Positions 34,613 through 43,893 of a stretch of 64,000 nt of DNA are shown here, one piece after another. The notes beneath the pieces are model-generated. The model had not been told where the DNA came from. It made no database searches and saw nothing but the letters and a program-made list of their open reading frames with translations. The stretch is from Nesterenkonia sandarakina (GTDB lineage Bacteria > Actinomycetota > Actinomycetes > Actinomycetales > Micrococcaceae). Where the stretch lies: NCBI RefSeq assembly GCF_003003175.1, contig NZ_PVTY01000004.1, forward strand, positions 124,001 to 188,000, written 5' to 3'. Position 1 is the first letter of the stretch; every line of letters starts with the position of its first letter. The position numbers were made by a program, and so were the translations under genes.

Positions 34613-36712
34613 TCAACGCTGGGTGTCGTCCTTCGTCGTGTCGGGAGTCGGCTCGATCTTCTCGCCGCTGACCGCCTCGTCGTAGATCTGCTCGGATTCC
34701 CACTGTCGACCGGTGGCGGACTCGGCGAACTCTGGAGTCTCGAACACCTCATCGGCGATCGGATCGTTGAACGCGACGTCCTCGTCCCAGCCGATGGTGC
34801 CCGTCTCGGGGTTGACCATGGTGGAGTGGGCCGGCACGTCCTGGATCGCGAAGACAATGTCATCGGAGTCGAACGGTGTGGAGATCGCGGACTCCTTCGA
34901 GGTGGGCTTGTCCAGCCCCGCCAGGGTGGCGGAGGTCCCGCCCAGGACGCCCTTGAGTGCGGTGCGCTGACCGGTGAGGATCGACCGCAGGTTCCGACGG
35001 ACGCCGGGAGCAGAGTTGCCGCCGCCGGCGGCGCTGCGTGCCGTGTCGACCAGGGCCGCCTTGCTCGCCGTCGGACGGATCCGGACATAGCGCGGCATCG
35101 TGGCCGTCTCGTAGTTGAACATCCGCACCTGGGCGATCACGGCCAGCACCATCACGATCGACAGCGGAGCCGCCGCGGCGATGGAGGCGACCTGCAGCAC
35201 GCGCAGGGAGGCGTCGGCAGCCTCGCCGCCGCCGGCTGCCAGCAGCACGATGGCGGTGACAGCGATGAACAGGGTCCAGAAGACCCGGGTCAGCTTCGGG
35301 GTGTCGGTGCGACCGCCGAAGGCGAGCACGTCCACCACCAGCGAGCCGGAGTCGCCGGAGGTGACGAAGAAGATCGCGATGACCACGATGGCGAGCACTG
35401 CCGTGATCGACGCCAGCGGCAGCTGCTCGAGCAGGGTGAAGGTGGCGCCGACGGTGTCGATGCTGCCGTCCTCGCCGACCATGACGCCCTCGGTCATCTG
35501 GTACCAGATGCCGGAGGATCCGAAGATGGTGAACCAGATCAGCCCGACCAGGGTCGGTGCCAGCAGGACACCCATGACGAACTGCCGGATGGTGCGTCCG
35601 CGGGAGATCCGCGCGATGAACATGCCCACGAAGGGTGCCCAGCTCATCCACCAGCCCCAGTAGTAGATGGTCCAGTCTGCGGACCATCCACCCTCGTCGC
35701 CGCCGACGTAGCTTGCGCCGCTCTCGAACATCAGCTGCGGGAACGCCATCAGGTATTCACCGAGGTTGCCCACGAAGGACTGCATCAGGAACAGCGTCGG
35801 GCCGGCGATCAGCACGAACAGCGCCAGCAGTGCGGCGAGGACCATGTTGAAGTTCGACAGCCACTTCAGGCCCTTGTTCACACCGGAGACCACGGAGAAC
35901 GTGGCGATGGCCATGATGACGATCACGATCACGGTCAGCAGCATGGTGTTGGCCGGATCCTCGATCCAGCCCATGAAGCCCAGCCCGGCGGCGATCTGCT
36001 GGGTGCCGATGCCCAGGGAGGTCACGATGCCGAAGACGGTGCCCACGATGGCGACCACGTCGATGATGTGGCCGACCCAGGATTCGATGAGCTTGCGACC
36101 GAAGATCGGTTCCAGCAGCCAGCGGATGGAGAGCGGGCGACCGCGGCGGAAGGTCATGTAGGCCAGGCCCAGTCCGATGACCACGTAGATGGCCCAGGCG
36201 TGGAGACCCCAGTGGAAGACCGACTGGCCCATGGCGGTGCCCGCGAGAGCGGACTCCGAGGCTGAGACTGCCTCGCCGCTGGCGTCCACGCCGGCGGTGC
36301 CGGTGACCTCGGGTGGAGCGATGAAGTGCCACAGCGGCTCGGCCACGCCCCAGAACACGAGTCCGATGCCCATGCCTGCGGCGAAGAGCATCGTGAACCA
36401 GGAGCCGAGCGAGAATTCTGGCTTCTCGTCGTCACGGCCCAGGCGGATGTTGCCGGCCTTGGAGGCTCCGGCCCAGAGGGCGAAGACCACGAAGCCGGTG
36501 GCGATCAGCGCGTACCACCAGCCGATGGTGTCCACGATGGTCGAGTTCAGCGTCTCGAACGCATCGGCGCCGTTGGCGGCGCCCCACATGGTGGCGAAGA
36601 TCAGGCCGATGACGATGATCAGCACCGCCGGAATGAATACGGGCTTGTTCAGGCCGCGCCAGGCATCAGCCGGCGACCAGTCCCGTAGTCGAGCTTCGGG
36701 TTGCGAAGCCAT
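34613..36712 (-). CDS. BCCT-family betaine/choline/carnitine transporter
   Basis: 699 residues with twelve helices. The glycine-rich substrate/sodium motif GMGIGLVFWGVAEPLWHF is of the GMGIG type seen in betaine carriers, and the WTIYYWGWWMSWAPFVGMFIARISRGR signature of BCCT helix 8 is intact. After the last helix a cytosolic tail of roughly 150 acidic residues is longer than usual, possibly an osmosensing extension. GGAGGAGG precedes ATG 36712, which decides the start over 36757. Import of a compatible solute under salt stress is the expected role. Confidence 0.92.
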   Translation of the reverse strand: MASQPEARLRDWSPADAWRGLNKPVFIPAVLIIVIGLIFATMWGAANGADAFETLNSTIVDTIGWWYALIATGFVVFALWAGASKAGNIRLGRDDEKPEFSLGSWFTMLFAAGMGIGLVFWGVAEPLWHFIAPPEVTGTAGVDASGEAVSASESALAGTAMGQSVFHWGLHAWAIYVVIGLGLAYMTFRRGRPLSIRWLLEPIFGRKLIESWVGHIIDVVAIVGTVFGIVTSLGIGTQQIAAGLGFMGWIEDPANTMLLTVIVIVIMAIATFSVVSGVNKGLKWLSNFNMVLAALLALFVLIAGPTLFLMQSFVGNLGEYLMAFPQLMFESGASYVGGDEGGWSADWTIYYWGWWMSWAPFVGMFIARISRGRTIRQFVMGVLLAPTLVGLIWFTIFGSSGIWYQMTEGVMVGEDGSIDTVGATFTLLEQLPLASITAVLAIVVIAIFFVTSGDSGSLVVDVLAFGGRTDTPKLTRVFWTLFIAVTAIVLLAAGGGEAADASLRVLQVASIAAAAPLSIVMVLAVIAQVRMFNYETATMPRYVRIRPTASKAALVDTARSAAGGGNSAPGVRRNLRSILTGQRTALKGVLGGTSATLAGLDKPTSKESAISTPFDSDDIVFAIQDVPAHSTMVNPETGTIGWDEDVAFNDPIADEVFETPEFAESATGRQWESEQIYDEAVSGEKIEPTPDTTKDDTQR

Positions 36713-37113
36713 GAAGTCCTCCTCCGTCAGGTGAGAGTGTTCTCTAGTTAAGTGCAAGGTGATTCAGTGCTGTGCGATCAATTCGTTCCAGACACAGAAA
36801 AAGACGACGTCGACTCCGGGGTCGCTGCGACGGGGCGGGTGTCCGGTCCCGTCGCGACAATCGGCAGAGTTTTGCGTCGTCGTCAGAAGTGTCGTGGCAC
36901 CCTCGAATTGCAAAGCGTCCGTCTACTATTTACACACCCGATGGTCTTATAATGCAACTGCTGCAGGCTAGGCGAGACTCCCGGCGCCGTGCGGATCTGC
37001 CTCTGATTCACGAGTTGCCGGGTCTGTGCCTCGAGTGTCACGCCTTGGTAACTGTTTCCCCAAGTCGCATTCTGGGCTTGGCACGACCAAGGGTCCGCAT
37101 TACGGTGTAATCC
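36713..37113. other. 401-base divergent intergenic region
   Basis: It holds promoters for the BCCT gene (minus) and the endonuclease-like gene (plus). A consensus TATAAT lies at 36948-36953 on the plus strand with only a weakly spaced TTTACA upstream, 160 bases before the next gene. A CTTGG/CCAAG hairpin is at 37077-37091. No protein-coding signal is convincing. Confidence 0.5.
37101..37106 (+). promoter_or_regulatory. -10-like box (TACGGT), possible leaderless start
   Basis: TACGGT, seven bases, ATG 37114. Weaker than the other examples. Confidence 0.35.
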
Positions 37114-38406
37114 ATGCCCAATGGCCAGCATCGATCTGCGCTGCGGGCCAGAGGATTGATGCGCAGTGGATTCACAGGCTGCCTCGTGGCCGGTCTCATA
37201 GTGGCCGGATCTTCCGGCGCGCATGCCGCGAACACCACCAGCAGCATCTCCTTCTATCCGGCCCCGGGACAGCCCGTGGTAACGCCTGAGTCTCAGGAGT
37301 CGACCACCACCGTGGAGAAGTCAGCAGGCGATATCCGGGTCGCCACCCTGCATGCCGAGATCAGCGGAGGCTCCTCCGCGGAGGTCCTCGAGGACTTAGG
37401 CGGAGGGATGCACCCGCAGGCACGCGTCCTGGCCGAGACCGTGCAGGTCAACGCCCCCGACGTGCTCGTGCTGACCGGACTCAGCTACGACGAGCATCAG
37501 CAGATCGCCGCCACCGTCAACGACGAGTATCTCGCTCGAGGACAGAACGGCCAGACCGGCATCAAGTACTCCCATGTCTTTACGGCGCCGACGAACTCCG
37601 GAATCGAGTCGGGAGCTGACCTGGACGGTGACGGACGTGTCGGTGGACCCAACGACGCGCTCGGCTACGGCCAGTATGCCGGTGATCGAGGCATGGCAGT
37701 CTTCTCCACCTACCCCATCGCCGAAGATGAGGTGCGCACCTTCCAGGAGTTCCTCTGGCAGGACATGCCGGAGAACTCGATCCCGCAGGAAGAGTTCTCG
37801 GACCTCGAGAGATCGGTGCTGCGACTCCCCGGCACCAGTCTGTGGGACATCCCGCTGGAGGTGCCCGGGGACACCGACCACGTCCACCTCGTGGCCACTG
37901 ACCTCAACAGCCCTCCAGGTCCCGCCGAGTCGGACATCGCGCGCAGCGAGGATCAGCGCCGGATGCTCGCAGAGTTCGTCTCCGGAACGTCCTGGTACCT
38001 CTACGACGACGACGGCGCCTATGGCGGCCTCGAATCGGGTGACTCGTTCGTGGTCGCCGGCAGCCTCGCCGACGCGCAGGAGCTGCAGACCTGGCCCGAG
38101 GATCAGGTCCCAGAGCTGTCCTCGCTGCTGGAGGGGGACACCATCCAGGATCCGGGCCCGGAGGCGGTCACCGACGAGCCGCTCCCGCAGCGCCGCGACG
38201 CGACCGCGGATCCGCAGGCGACCCACGGCCTGACCGGCGGCACCGCCGTCCGGTCCTCCTATGTGCTTCCCGCGGCCGCTCTCGACATCGACCGCTCGGG
38301 AGTCTTCTGGCCGGCGGAGGGTGAGTTCGGCTACAAGCTCGTGGACCCCGCCGATCCGGCCTCCCCGACCGGACGACTCGTCTGGTTGGACATCGCCGGG
38401 AGCTGA
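37114..38406 (+). CDS. secreted endonuclease/exonuclease/phosphatase-fold protein, catalytic residues lost
   Basis: 430 residues. A Sec signal peptide (GFTGCLVAGLIVAGSSGAHA) precedes a domain that follows, block by block, the secreted actinobacterial EEP nucleases: VGGPNDALGYGQYAGDRGMAVFSTYPI, FQEFLWQDMPE and SSYVLPAAALDIDRSGVFWPAEG-like blocks. The expected active-site residues are absent: the Glu of NEFDYD is Gly in LTGLSYDE, the His of HPTPP is Asp in ATDLNSPP, the GDxNADP motif is AGSLADAQ, and the terminal SDH is SPTG. I therefore call it a non-catalytic family member. Its role, perhaps binding, is unknown. Confidence 0.75.
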   Translation: MPNGQHRSALRARGLMRSGFTGCLVAGLIVAGSSGAHAANTTSSISFYPAPGQPVVTPESQESTTTVEKSAGDIRVATLHAEISGGSSAEVLEDLGGGMHPQARVLAETVQVNAPDVLVLTGLSYDEHQQIAATVNDEYLARGQNGQTGIKYSHVFTAPTNSGIESGADLDGDGRVGGPNDALGYGQYAGDRGMAVFSTYPIAEDEVRTFQEFLWQDMPENSIPQEEFSDLERSVLRLPGTSLWDIPLEVPGDTDHVHLVATDLNSPPGPAESDIARSEDQRRMLAEFVSGTSWYLYDDDGAYGGLESGDSFVVAGSLADAQELQTWPEDQVPELSSLLEGDTIQDPGPEAVTDEPLPQRRDATADPQATHGLTGGTAVRSSYVLPAAALDIDRSGVFWPAEGEFGYKLVDPADPASPTGRLVWLDIAGS

Positions 38407-38436
38407 ATCGCTTCCCCCCTGGTCGGGGTCACGTCC

Positions 38437-38442
38437 TAGACT
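38437..38442 (+). promoter_or_regulatory. -10 box (TAGACT), leaderless start
   Basis: TAGACT, six bases, ATG 38449; identical box and spacing to argA. Confidence 0.5.
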
Positions 38443-38448
38443 GAGCCT

Positions 38449-39405
38449 ATGAAGAAGTCTTCTGCGAACGGGAACATCATGCGTACTGCGGCCTCAGGCT
38501 TCTTCACCCAGCAGACGGTCTCCATGGTCAAAGGCCACGCCTTCGACGACGCCGGCAAGCTGACCCCGCGGGCCGAGAGCTGGCTGACCCGGGCGGTCAC
38601 CGTGCAGCGACCGCTGGTGCTGGCCAACCTGCGACGACTGCGCAAGGCCCACCCGAGCTTCTCCAATCGCGAGCTCGCCGCGCAGCTGGACAAAGACTTC
38701 ACCCGCGCGATGACCGGCGGAGGCGCGCTGATCGGCGCGACGGCCGCGGTCCCGGCCGTGGGCACCGTGACCTCGCTCGGCCTCTCTGCCGCAGCCACCG
38801 GCAGCTTCCTCGAGGCGTGCGCGCTCTACGCGCAGTCCATCGCCGAGCTCTCCGGGATCAGCACCGCAGACCCCGAGCGGGCGAAGCTGCTCGTGATGGG
38901 CGTGATGCTCGGGGATCAGGGTCGTCAGCTCCTGGGGGAGCTCTCCCAGCAGGCCGGGGGCAAAGGTTCCGGGCCCTTCTCATCCCTGGTCCCGATGAAC
39001 ACCTCCGCCGGATCCTCCGGGGTCTCGGGCCTGGTCGTCAACCAGATCAAACGGCAGTTCGTGCGCCGATTCTTCATCCGCTCGGGCACCTCGATGCTTG
39101 CTCGGGCCATCCCCTTCGGCATCGGCATGGTCGTCGGCGGGGCCGCGAACCACCGTCTGGCGACCCAGATCGTGAAGTCCGCGCACAAGACCTTCGGGAA
39201 GCTCCCCGAGCAGACTCCAGAGTCCCTGGTGGCTGATATGAAGCGGGCGCTGGAGCGCGAGCGGCTGCGTGCCGAGCGCAAGGAGCGCCGCGGCCGCAAA
39301 CGCGAGATCCTGGCCCAGCGTGGACCGCAGAAGCGCCGCGAGGGCAAACCCGCAGCCCAGACGCTCGAATCGACCAGCAACCCGACCACGTCGACCGGGC
39401 GCTGA
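38449..39405 (+). CDS. EcsC-like helical protein of unknown function
   Basis: 318 residues. The centre (GGGALIGATAAVPAVGTVTSLGLSAAATGSFLEACALYAQSIAELSG in outline) is a Gly/Ala-rich hydrophobic helical pair like that in EcsC-type proteins, followed by another hydrophobic hairpin (AIPFGIGMVVGGAAN). The last 60 residues are a highly basic Arg/Lys/Glu helix. Homologues in this group are sometimes mislabelled as peptide transporters; nothing here supports transport. Leaderless start. Function unknown. Confidence 0.65.
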   Translation: MKKSSANGNIMRTAASGFFTQQTVSMVKGHAFDDAGKLTPRAESWLTRAVTVQRPLVLANLRRLRKAHPSFSNRELAAQLDKDFTRAMTGGGALIGATAAVPAVGTVTSLGLSAAATGSFLEACALYAQSIAELSGISTADPERAKLLVMGVMLGDQGRQLLGELSQQAGGKGSGPFSSLVPMNTSAGSSGVSGLVVNQIKRQFVRRFFIRSGTSMLARAIPFGIGMVVGGAANHRLATQIVKSAHKTFGKLPEQTPESLVADMKRALERERLRAERKERRGRKREILAQRGPQKRREGKPAAQTLESTSNPTTSTGR

Positions 39406-39514
39406 GCAGAACGGCCCCCGCGCGGTGATTCACTCCATGTTCACGCAGGATTCTCCGAATCTGCCCCCCGACCGTCGCGCCCCGTTGTCCCGCTAGGCGC
39501 AGTCTGAGACCGTG

Positions 39515-40546
39515 ATGTCAGAACTCGCTCAGAACCGAGATTCCGCAGGCTCCCTCCGCCTGGCCCCACCGGTCGGCCTCGACACGACCATGTTGTGCGC
39601 CCCATCACCGGCAGACCCGCCGGCACTCGGCGAGACCGCGGCCCACCGTGGTCGACGCGCCAGAGTCTTCGCCCACCGGGGAGCAGCCGGGCTGTTCCCG
39701 GAGCACACTCGGGCGGCATACCGTCGTGCCATCGAGGAAGGCGCGGACGGACTCGAGATCGACCTGCATCTGACGTCCGACGGTGAGCCGGTCTGCTTCC
39801 ATGACGCCACGGTGGACCGCACCAGCAACGGCACCGGCTCGGTGGCCGAGCTGAACCTGGCCCACATGCGCACCCTCGATGTCACCAGCTGGAAGACTCC
39901 GAAGCTTCCAGGTGATTACGGGGCCGCTCATGAGCAGCTGATGACGTTCGCCGACGTGTTGGAGCTGATGATCGACGCCGGCCGCGACCTTGAACTAGCC
40001 GTGGAGCTGAAGCACCCGTCTCCCTTCGGGGATCTGTTGGAGACCAAGGTGCTGCGGACGCTGCTTCGCTTCGGATGGGACCCTGAGACGTCGGTGATCC
40101 CTGCCGGCGAATCCGGCCAGCACGCCGTGACCGTGTCCTTCATGAGCTTCTACCCCGGATCGCTGCTCTACCTTGCCGACATGGTGGCCCCGGACAAGCT
40201 CTGTGCGCTGGTCAGCTCGGTCACCGAGGCGCAGGTGCAGAAGCGGCTGGAGCGGATGCCGCTGGCGATGGCGGTACGACCAGTGGTGGCCGCTGTGATG
40301 CGCGGAACGCTTCGTGATTCCGAGGCCCTGATCTGGAATGGGCGGGTCGGCATCGCCGGTCCCGGCCTTGCGTATGTCAAGGAGCACCGCGCCGAGGTCA
40401 AGGCCTGGGTGGCACGCGGATCTCGGCTCCGCGTGTGGACCGTGGATGACCCGCAGGACGCAGGTCTGCTCATCGACATCGGGGTCCAGGAGATCACGAC
40501 GAACTACCCCGCACGTCTGCTCCAGGCGGTCACCCCCAGCGATTGA
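39515..40546 (+). CDS. glycerophosphodiester phosphodiesterase
   Basis: 343 residues, no clear signal peptide, TIM-barrel GDPD. The catalytic pair of segments is intact: AHRGAAGLFPEHTRAAY and GLEIDLHLTSDGEPVCFHDATVDRT, giving His-Arg, Glu, Asp and the second His. The end reads LRVWTVDDPQDAGLLIDIGVQEITTNYP, also typical. It hydrolyses glycerophosphodiesters to glycerol-3-phosphate, which could supply phosphate or carbon. A GTG three bases upstream of the chosen ATG is an alternative. Confidence 0.92.
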   Translation: MSELAQNRDSAGSLRLAPPVGLDTTMLCAPSPADPPALGETAAHRGRRARVFAHRGAAGLFPEHTRAAYRRAIEEGADGLEIDLHLTSDGEPVCFHDATVDRTSNGTGSVAELNLAHMRTLDVTSWKTPKLPGDYGAAHEQLMTFADVLELMIDAGRDLELAVELKHPSPFGDLLETKVLRTLLRFGWDPETSVIPAGESGQHAVTVSFMSFYPGSLLYLADMVAPDKLCALVSSVTEAQVQKRLERMPLAMAVRPVVAAVMRGTLRDSEALIWNGRVGIAGPGLAYVKEHRAEVKAWVARGSRLRVWTVDDPQDAGLLIDIGVQEITTNYPARLLQAVTPSD

Positions 40547-40625
40547 GCCGGTGAGCGGGTGTCTCATCAGGCATGGAGCGATATCATGGGCGCAAGTTGA
40601 CCGCTATCGCCACCAGGAGCTCACC

Positions 40626-41792
40626 ATGAACCCCGCACCGCACCGTGAATCTCCAGACAGCGCCTCCCTGCGGAGCGGCCGGTCATCCAGCCTCCCCGGC
40701 TCAGCGGAGTCCCCGCGCCCCGCCGGTTCGGCCCGCGGCAGGACCCGCGGCGTCGTCGTCGGTGTGGACGGCTCCGAGCAGTCCCTGCGCGCCGCGCACT
40801 GGGCCGCCGCCGAGGCCCACCGCAGGAAGCTGCTGCTGACCGTGGTCACCGCCTATTCGATCCCGGCATTCGCCGCCTCCTCGATGGACGGCGGCTACGC
40901 GCTGATGGATGACTCCGCGCTTCGTCAGGGCTCGGAGAAGGTCATCGAGCAGGCCGCGGAGTTCCTCCGGGACTACCCCGGGGAGGTCCGCTACGAGGTC
41001 GAGTCGGGGGACCCCGCCGGGGTCCTGCTGGACTACTCCCATGACGCGGTGGTCCTCGTCGTCGGCAGCCGCGGCAGAGGAGGGTTCCTGGGGCGGCTGC
41101 TCGGGTCGGTGTCCTCCGCGCTTCCGGCCCATGCCAAGTGCCCGACCGTCCTGGTCCCGCTGAAGTTCTCCTCCAAGGAGTCCAACGCGGTCACCACGGC
41201 CACCGGCGCCATCCCGATCGTCGGCGGGCCCAACCAGCCGGCCGGCTCGTCAGGGCAGCCGGGCAGTGCCGCGCCGTCGGTGATCGCCGAAGGCGCACCT
41301 CCGATTCGGGCCAAGGATTCGCGTCCCGTGGCGGCGGGCGTGGATGGATCCGACTTCGGTCGGGTCGCCGCGCTGGTGGCTGCCCGGGAGGCCAGTGAGC
41401 GCGGCACCAGCCTGCGCATCGTATGCGCCCTGCCCCCGGTGGGTGCGACGCTGGTCTGGATCCCGACCAGCATCGACAACGACGCGGCGCTCGAGGAGCT
41501 GCGCGAAAAGCTCGAAGCGGGTCGACGCTGGCTGCACAGCCACTACCCGGACCTGCAGATCGACGCCGAGGTGATCGACGGCACCGCGGTGGACGTGCTG
41601 GTCCAGGAGACACGCGGCGCGCAGCTGACCGTGATCGGCACCCGCGGCCGCGGCGGCTTCGCGGGGATGCTCCTCGGTTCGACCTCCCAGGGCGTCCTGC
41701 ACCACGCTGAGGGACCGCTGATGGTGGTTCCAGAGAACGAGGACTCCCGCTTGGAGAACCGCCCGGAGTTCGGACCGGTGCTCGGAGACTGA
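40626..41792 (+). CDS. tandem universal stress protein
   Basis: 388 residues with two USP domains. Domain 1 begins VVVGVDGSEQSLRAAHWAA and ends with the ATP-binding loop GSRGRGGFLGRLLGSVSSAL; domain 2 begins VAAGVDGSDFGRVAALVAA and ends with GTRGRGGFAGMLLGSTSQGV. Both G-2x-G-9x-G-S/T loops are intact, so both probably bind ATP. A disordered Ser/Pro-rich N-terminus and a Gly/Pro linker separate the parts. The AGGAGC ribosome site precedes ATG 40626. A -10-like TATCAT lies about 45 bases upstream. Confidence 0.9.
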   Translation: MNPAPHRESPDSASLRSGRSSSLPGSAESPRPAGSARGRTRGVVVGVDGSEQSLRAAHWAAAEAHRRKLLLTVVTAYSIPAFAASSMDGGYALMDDSALRQGSEKVIEQAAEFLRDYPGEVRYEVESGDPAGVLLDYSHDAVVLVVGSRGRGGFLGRLLGSVSSALPAHAKCPTVLVPLKFSSKESNAVTTATGAIPIVGGPNQPAGSSGQPGSAAPSVIAEGAPPIRAKDSRPVAAGVDGSDFGRVAALVAAREASERGTSLRIVCALPPVGATLVWIPTSIDNDAALEELREKLEAGRRWLHSHYPDLQIDAEVIDGTAVDVLVQETRGAQLTVIGTRGRGGFAGMLLGSTSQGVLHHAEGPLMVVPENEDSRLENRPEFGPVLGD

Positions 41793-41825
41793 GCGGTCCG
41801 ACTGGGGGAATCCAGACACAGAGAA

Positions 41826-41862
41826 ATGAGGGCTCCCGGTGTCCGACGCCGGGAGCCCTCAT
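41826..41862. terminator. bidirectional terminator between USP and NlpC/P60 genes
   Basis: A 14-base-pair perfect stem (ATGAGGGCTCCCGG at 41826-41839 with 41849-41862) and nine-base loop, followed by T-containing sequence in both directions. Confidence 0.8.
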
Positions 41863-41940
41863 CATCTTCAGTTCATCTCGCCGCCCTACCGCGAGCGGGA
41901 GAATCCAGTGAGAGGCTATTCAGTTGTACGTGCGTTGAAC

Positions 41941-43893
41941 TCAGATCATCCGTCGAACAGCTGACGGGGTCTGGTAGACCGACCGCACGGTGATGCCGCG
42001 CGACGGGTTGGAGGCATCGACCATCTGGCCGTTGCCCAGGTAGATGCCGACGTGACCCGGTGCGGTCGCGCTGCCGAAGAAGATCAGGTCTCCGCGGCGC
42101 ATATCGCCCACAGACACGGCCTGTCCCTCGTTGACCTGGCTGAACGTGGTGCGGCTCAGGCTGACGCCGGCCTGACCGAAGGCCTGCTGGATCAGCGAGG
42201 AGCAGTCGAAGGCGTTGGGTCCGTTGGCACCCAACACGTAGCTGACGTCGCCGCGGTTGGCCTGCGCGACCGCCCAGTTGATCGCGATCTCGGCGCCGTT
42301 GGAGTTGCTGCTGGCCGGGACCACGTTCGAGGACTGCGACTGGCTCTGCGTCGGAGCAGGGGCCTGGGTGCGTTCCGGTGCAGGTGCTGGCGCCCGGGTG
42401 GGCTCAGGGGCTGGTGCCGGTGCAGGGGCCTGGGTGCGTTCCGGTGCAGGTGCTGGCGCCCGGGTGGGCTCTGGCTCTGGCTCCGGCTCGACCTGGGCTG
42501 CGAGGTAGTCCACGTGCCAGCGCATCTTGTTCCAGGATGCGTTGCCGTCCGCGTTGGTCAGTGCATCGTTGCTGAGCACTGCCCGGTAGTAGTCCTGAGC
42601 TCCTCCGCTGAAGGAGGACTCGAGCTCGGCGCCCTGACGCATCAGCGACTGCATGGTGGTGCTGAGTTCGCCGAATGATGCGATCGCGGGCTCCGGAGCG
42701 GGTGCCGGCTGTGGCTCCTCGGAAGGTGCGGCTTCCCCGTCCGCACCTTCCGAGGAAGTCTCTTCTGCGGCCGCTGCAGCTTGTGCGGCGGCGGCCTCTT
42801 CAGCTTCAGCTTCAGCCGCTGCAGCCTCGGCAGCTGCGGCTTCAGCGGCGGCTGCCTCCTCAGCGGCAGCTTCTTCGGCGGCGGCAGTCTCGGCGGCCTC
42901 GGTCTGCTCGGCCGCTGCAGCTTCGGCTGCCTCGGCCTCAGCAGCCTGTGCTGCTGCCTCTTCAAGTTCCGCTGTCTCTTCGGCTGCGGCTGACTCTTCA
43001 GCCTCGGCGGTTGCTGCTTCCTCGGCAGCTGCGGCCTCGGCTGCCTCTTCAGCGGCTTCGTCGGTGATGCGGGCCTGTTCGGCATCCGCCCGCAGCGCGG
43101 TGATCCGGTACGTCAGCTGCTCGTGATCGACATCGCCGTTCTCGTCGATGAAGTCACTGTTGCCGAGGATCTGCTCGAAGAAGCTCTGCAGATCGCCTTC
43201 CCAGCCTTCGAGCTCCATCAGGTTCTCAAGGAGCCCCTGGAGCGTCTCGCCGACCTGTTCGACGTCATTGCGCGTGGTCTCGGTGGCGCGATCCGCGTTC
43301 TCCTCCGCCTCTGCGGCACTGGTGGAGTTCTGGCGAGCCTGCTCCGCGAGGCTCTCGGCCTCGGCGGCCGCCTGCTCGGCGGCGACGGCGTCCAGTTCAG
43401 CCTGCTCTTCAAGCTGCGCATCAGTTGCGGCGTCGGCCAGGCTGTCCTCTTCGGTGAGCAGGACCTCTGCGGCGGAGGTCTCAGGCTCCTGATACTCCTC
43501 CACGGCGGCGGCCTGGGTCTCTTCAGCGGCGGTGCGCGCTTCATCGGCCTCGGCGGCTGCCTCATCGGCCTCGACCTGGGCCTGGACGGCGGCCTGGTGC
43601 TGTTCCTGCATCGAGGTCTCCAGCTCAAGGGCTCGCTGGCTGGCCTGTGAGATCCGGTCAGAGATCTCGTCGATCATCTGGTCGGTGGCCTGGGATGAGT
43701 CCCGAGCCGTGGAGATCTCCTTCGCGGAAGGGACCGCGGGGAGTTCAGTCACAGCGACTGAGTTCTTATCATTCTGTTCGACGGCATTGGCGGCCCGGTC
43801 GGCCACCAGGTCGGGGAGAGTTGTCCCGACCAGCGCTGTCGTCACGACGGCGGCAGTGACTGCGGCCACCGCAAGATTGCGACGGTATTTCAC
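41941..43893 (-). CDS. secreted NlpC/P60 peptidoglycan hydrolase with long coiled-coil and Pro-rich linker
   Basis: 650 residues. A signal peptide (residues 1-30) is followed by a Glu/Ala-rich coiled coil of about 400 residues, a Pro/Ala linker built of APAPERTQAPAP-type repeats and a C-terminal NlpC/P60 domain. The catalytic Cys564 is in AFDCSSLIQQAF and the His in GHVGIYLGNGQMVDA. This is the RipA/p60-like layout of hydrolases for daughter-cell separation. GTG 43893 follows a GAGGAT ribosome site. It has a long 5' leader with possible RNA structure. Confidence 0.92.
   Translation of the reverse strand: MKYRRNLAVAAVTAAVVTTALVGTTLPDLVADRAANAVEQNDKNSVAVTELPAVPSAKEISTARDSSQATDQMIDEISDRISQASQRALELETSMQEQHQAAVQAQVEADEAAAEADEARTAAEETQAAAVEEYQEPETSAAEVLLTEEDSLADAATDAQLEEQAELDAVAAEQAAAEAESLAEQARQNSTSAAEAEENADRATETTRNDVEQVGETLQGLLENLMELEGWEGDLQSFFEQILGNSDFIDENGDVDHEQLTYRITALRADAEQARITDEAAEEAAEAAAAEEAATAEAEESAAAEETAELEEAAAQAAEAEAAEAAAAEQTEAAETAAAEEAAAEEAAAAEAAAAEAAAAEAEAEEAAAAQAAAAAEETSSEGADGEAAPSEEPQPAPAPEPAIASFGELSTTMQSLMRQGAELESSFSGGAQDYYRAVLSNDALTNADGNASWNKMRWHVDYLAAQVEPEPEPEPTRAPAPAPERTQAPAPAPAPEPTRAPAPAPERTQAPAPTQSQSQSSNVVPASSNSNGAEIAINWAVAQANRGDVSYVLGANGPNAFDCSSLIQQAFGQAGVSLSRTTFSQVNEGQAVSVGDMRRGDLIFFGSATAPGHVGIYLGNGQMVDASNPSRGITVRSVYQTPSAVRRMI
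42356..42471. repeat. 50-bp perfect direct repeat inside the NlpC/P60 gene
   Basis: Bases 42356-42405 recur exactly at 42422-42471, a 66-base period that keeps the reading frame and encodes the Pro/Ala linker units. Unequal recombination could change linker length in 22-residue steps. Confidence 0.9.

Noticed and set aside
34592-36265. Plus-strand frame of 557 codons opposite the BCCT gene
   Set aside because: The BCCT protein is intact and recognisable in every helix; the opposite frame is low-complexity His/Asp/Gly/Gln.
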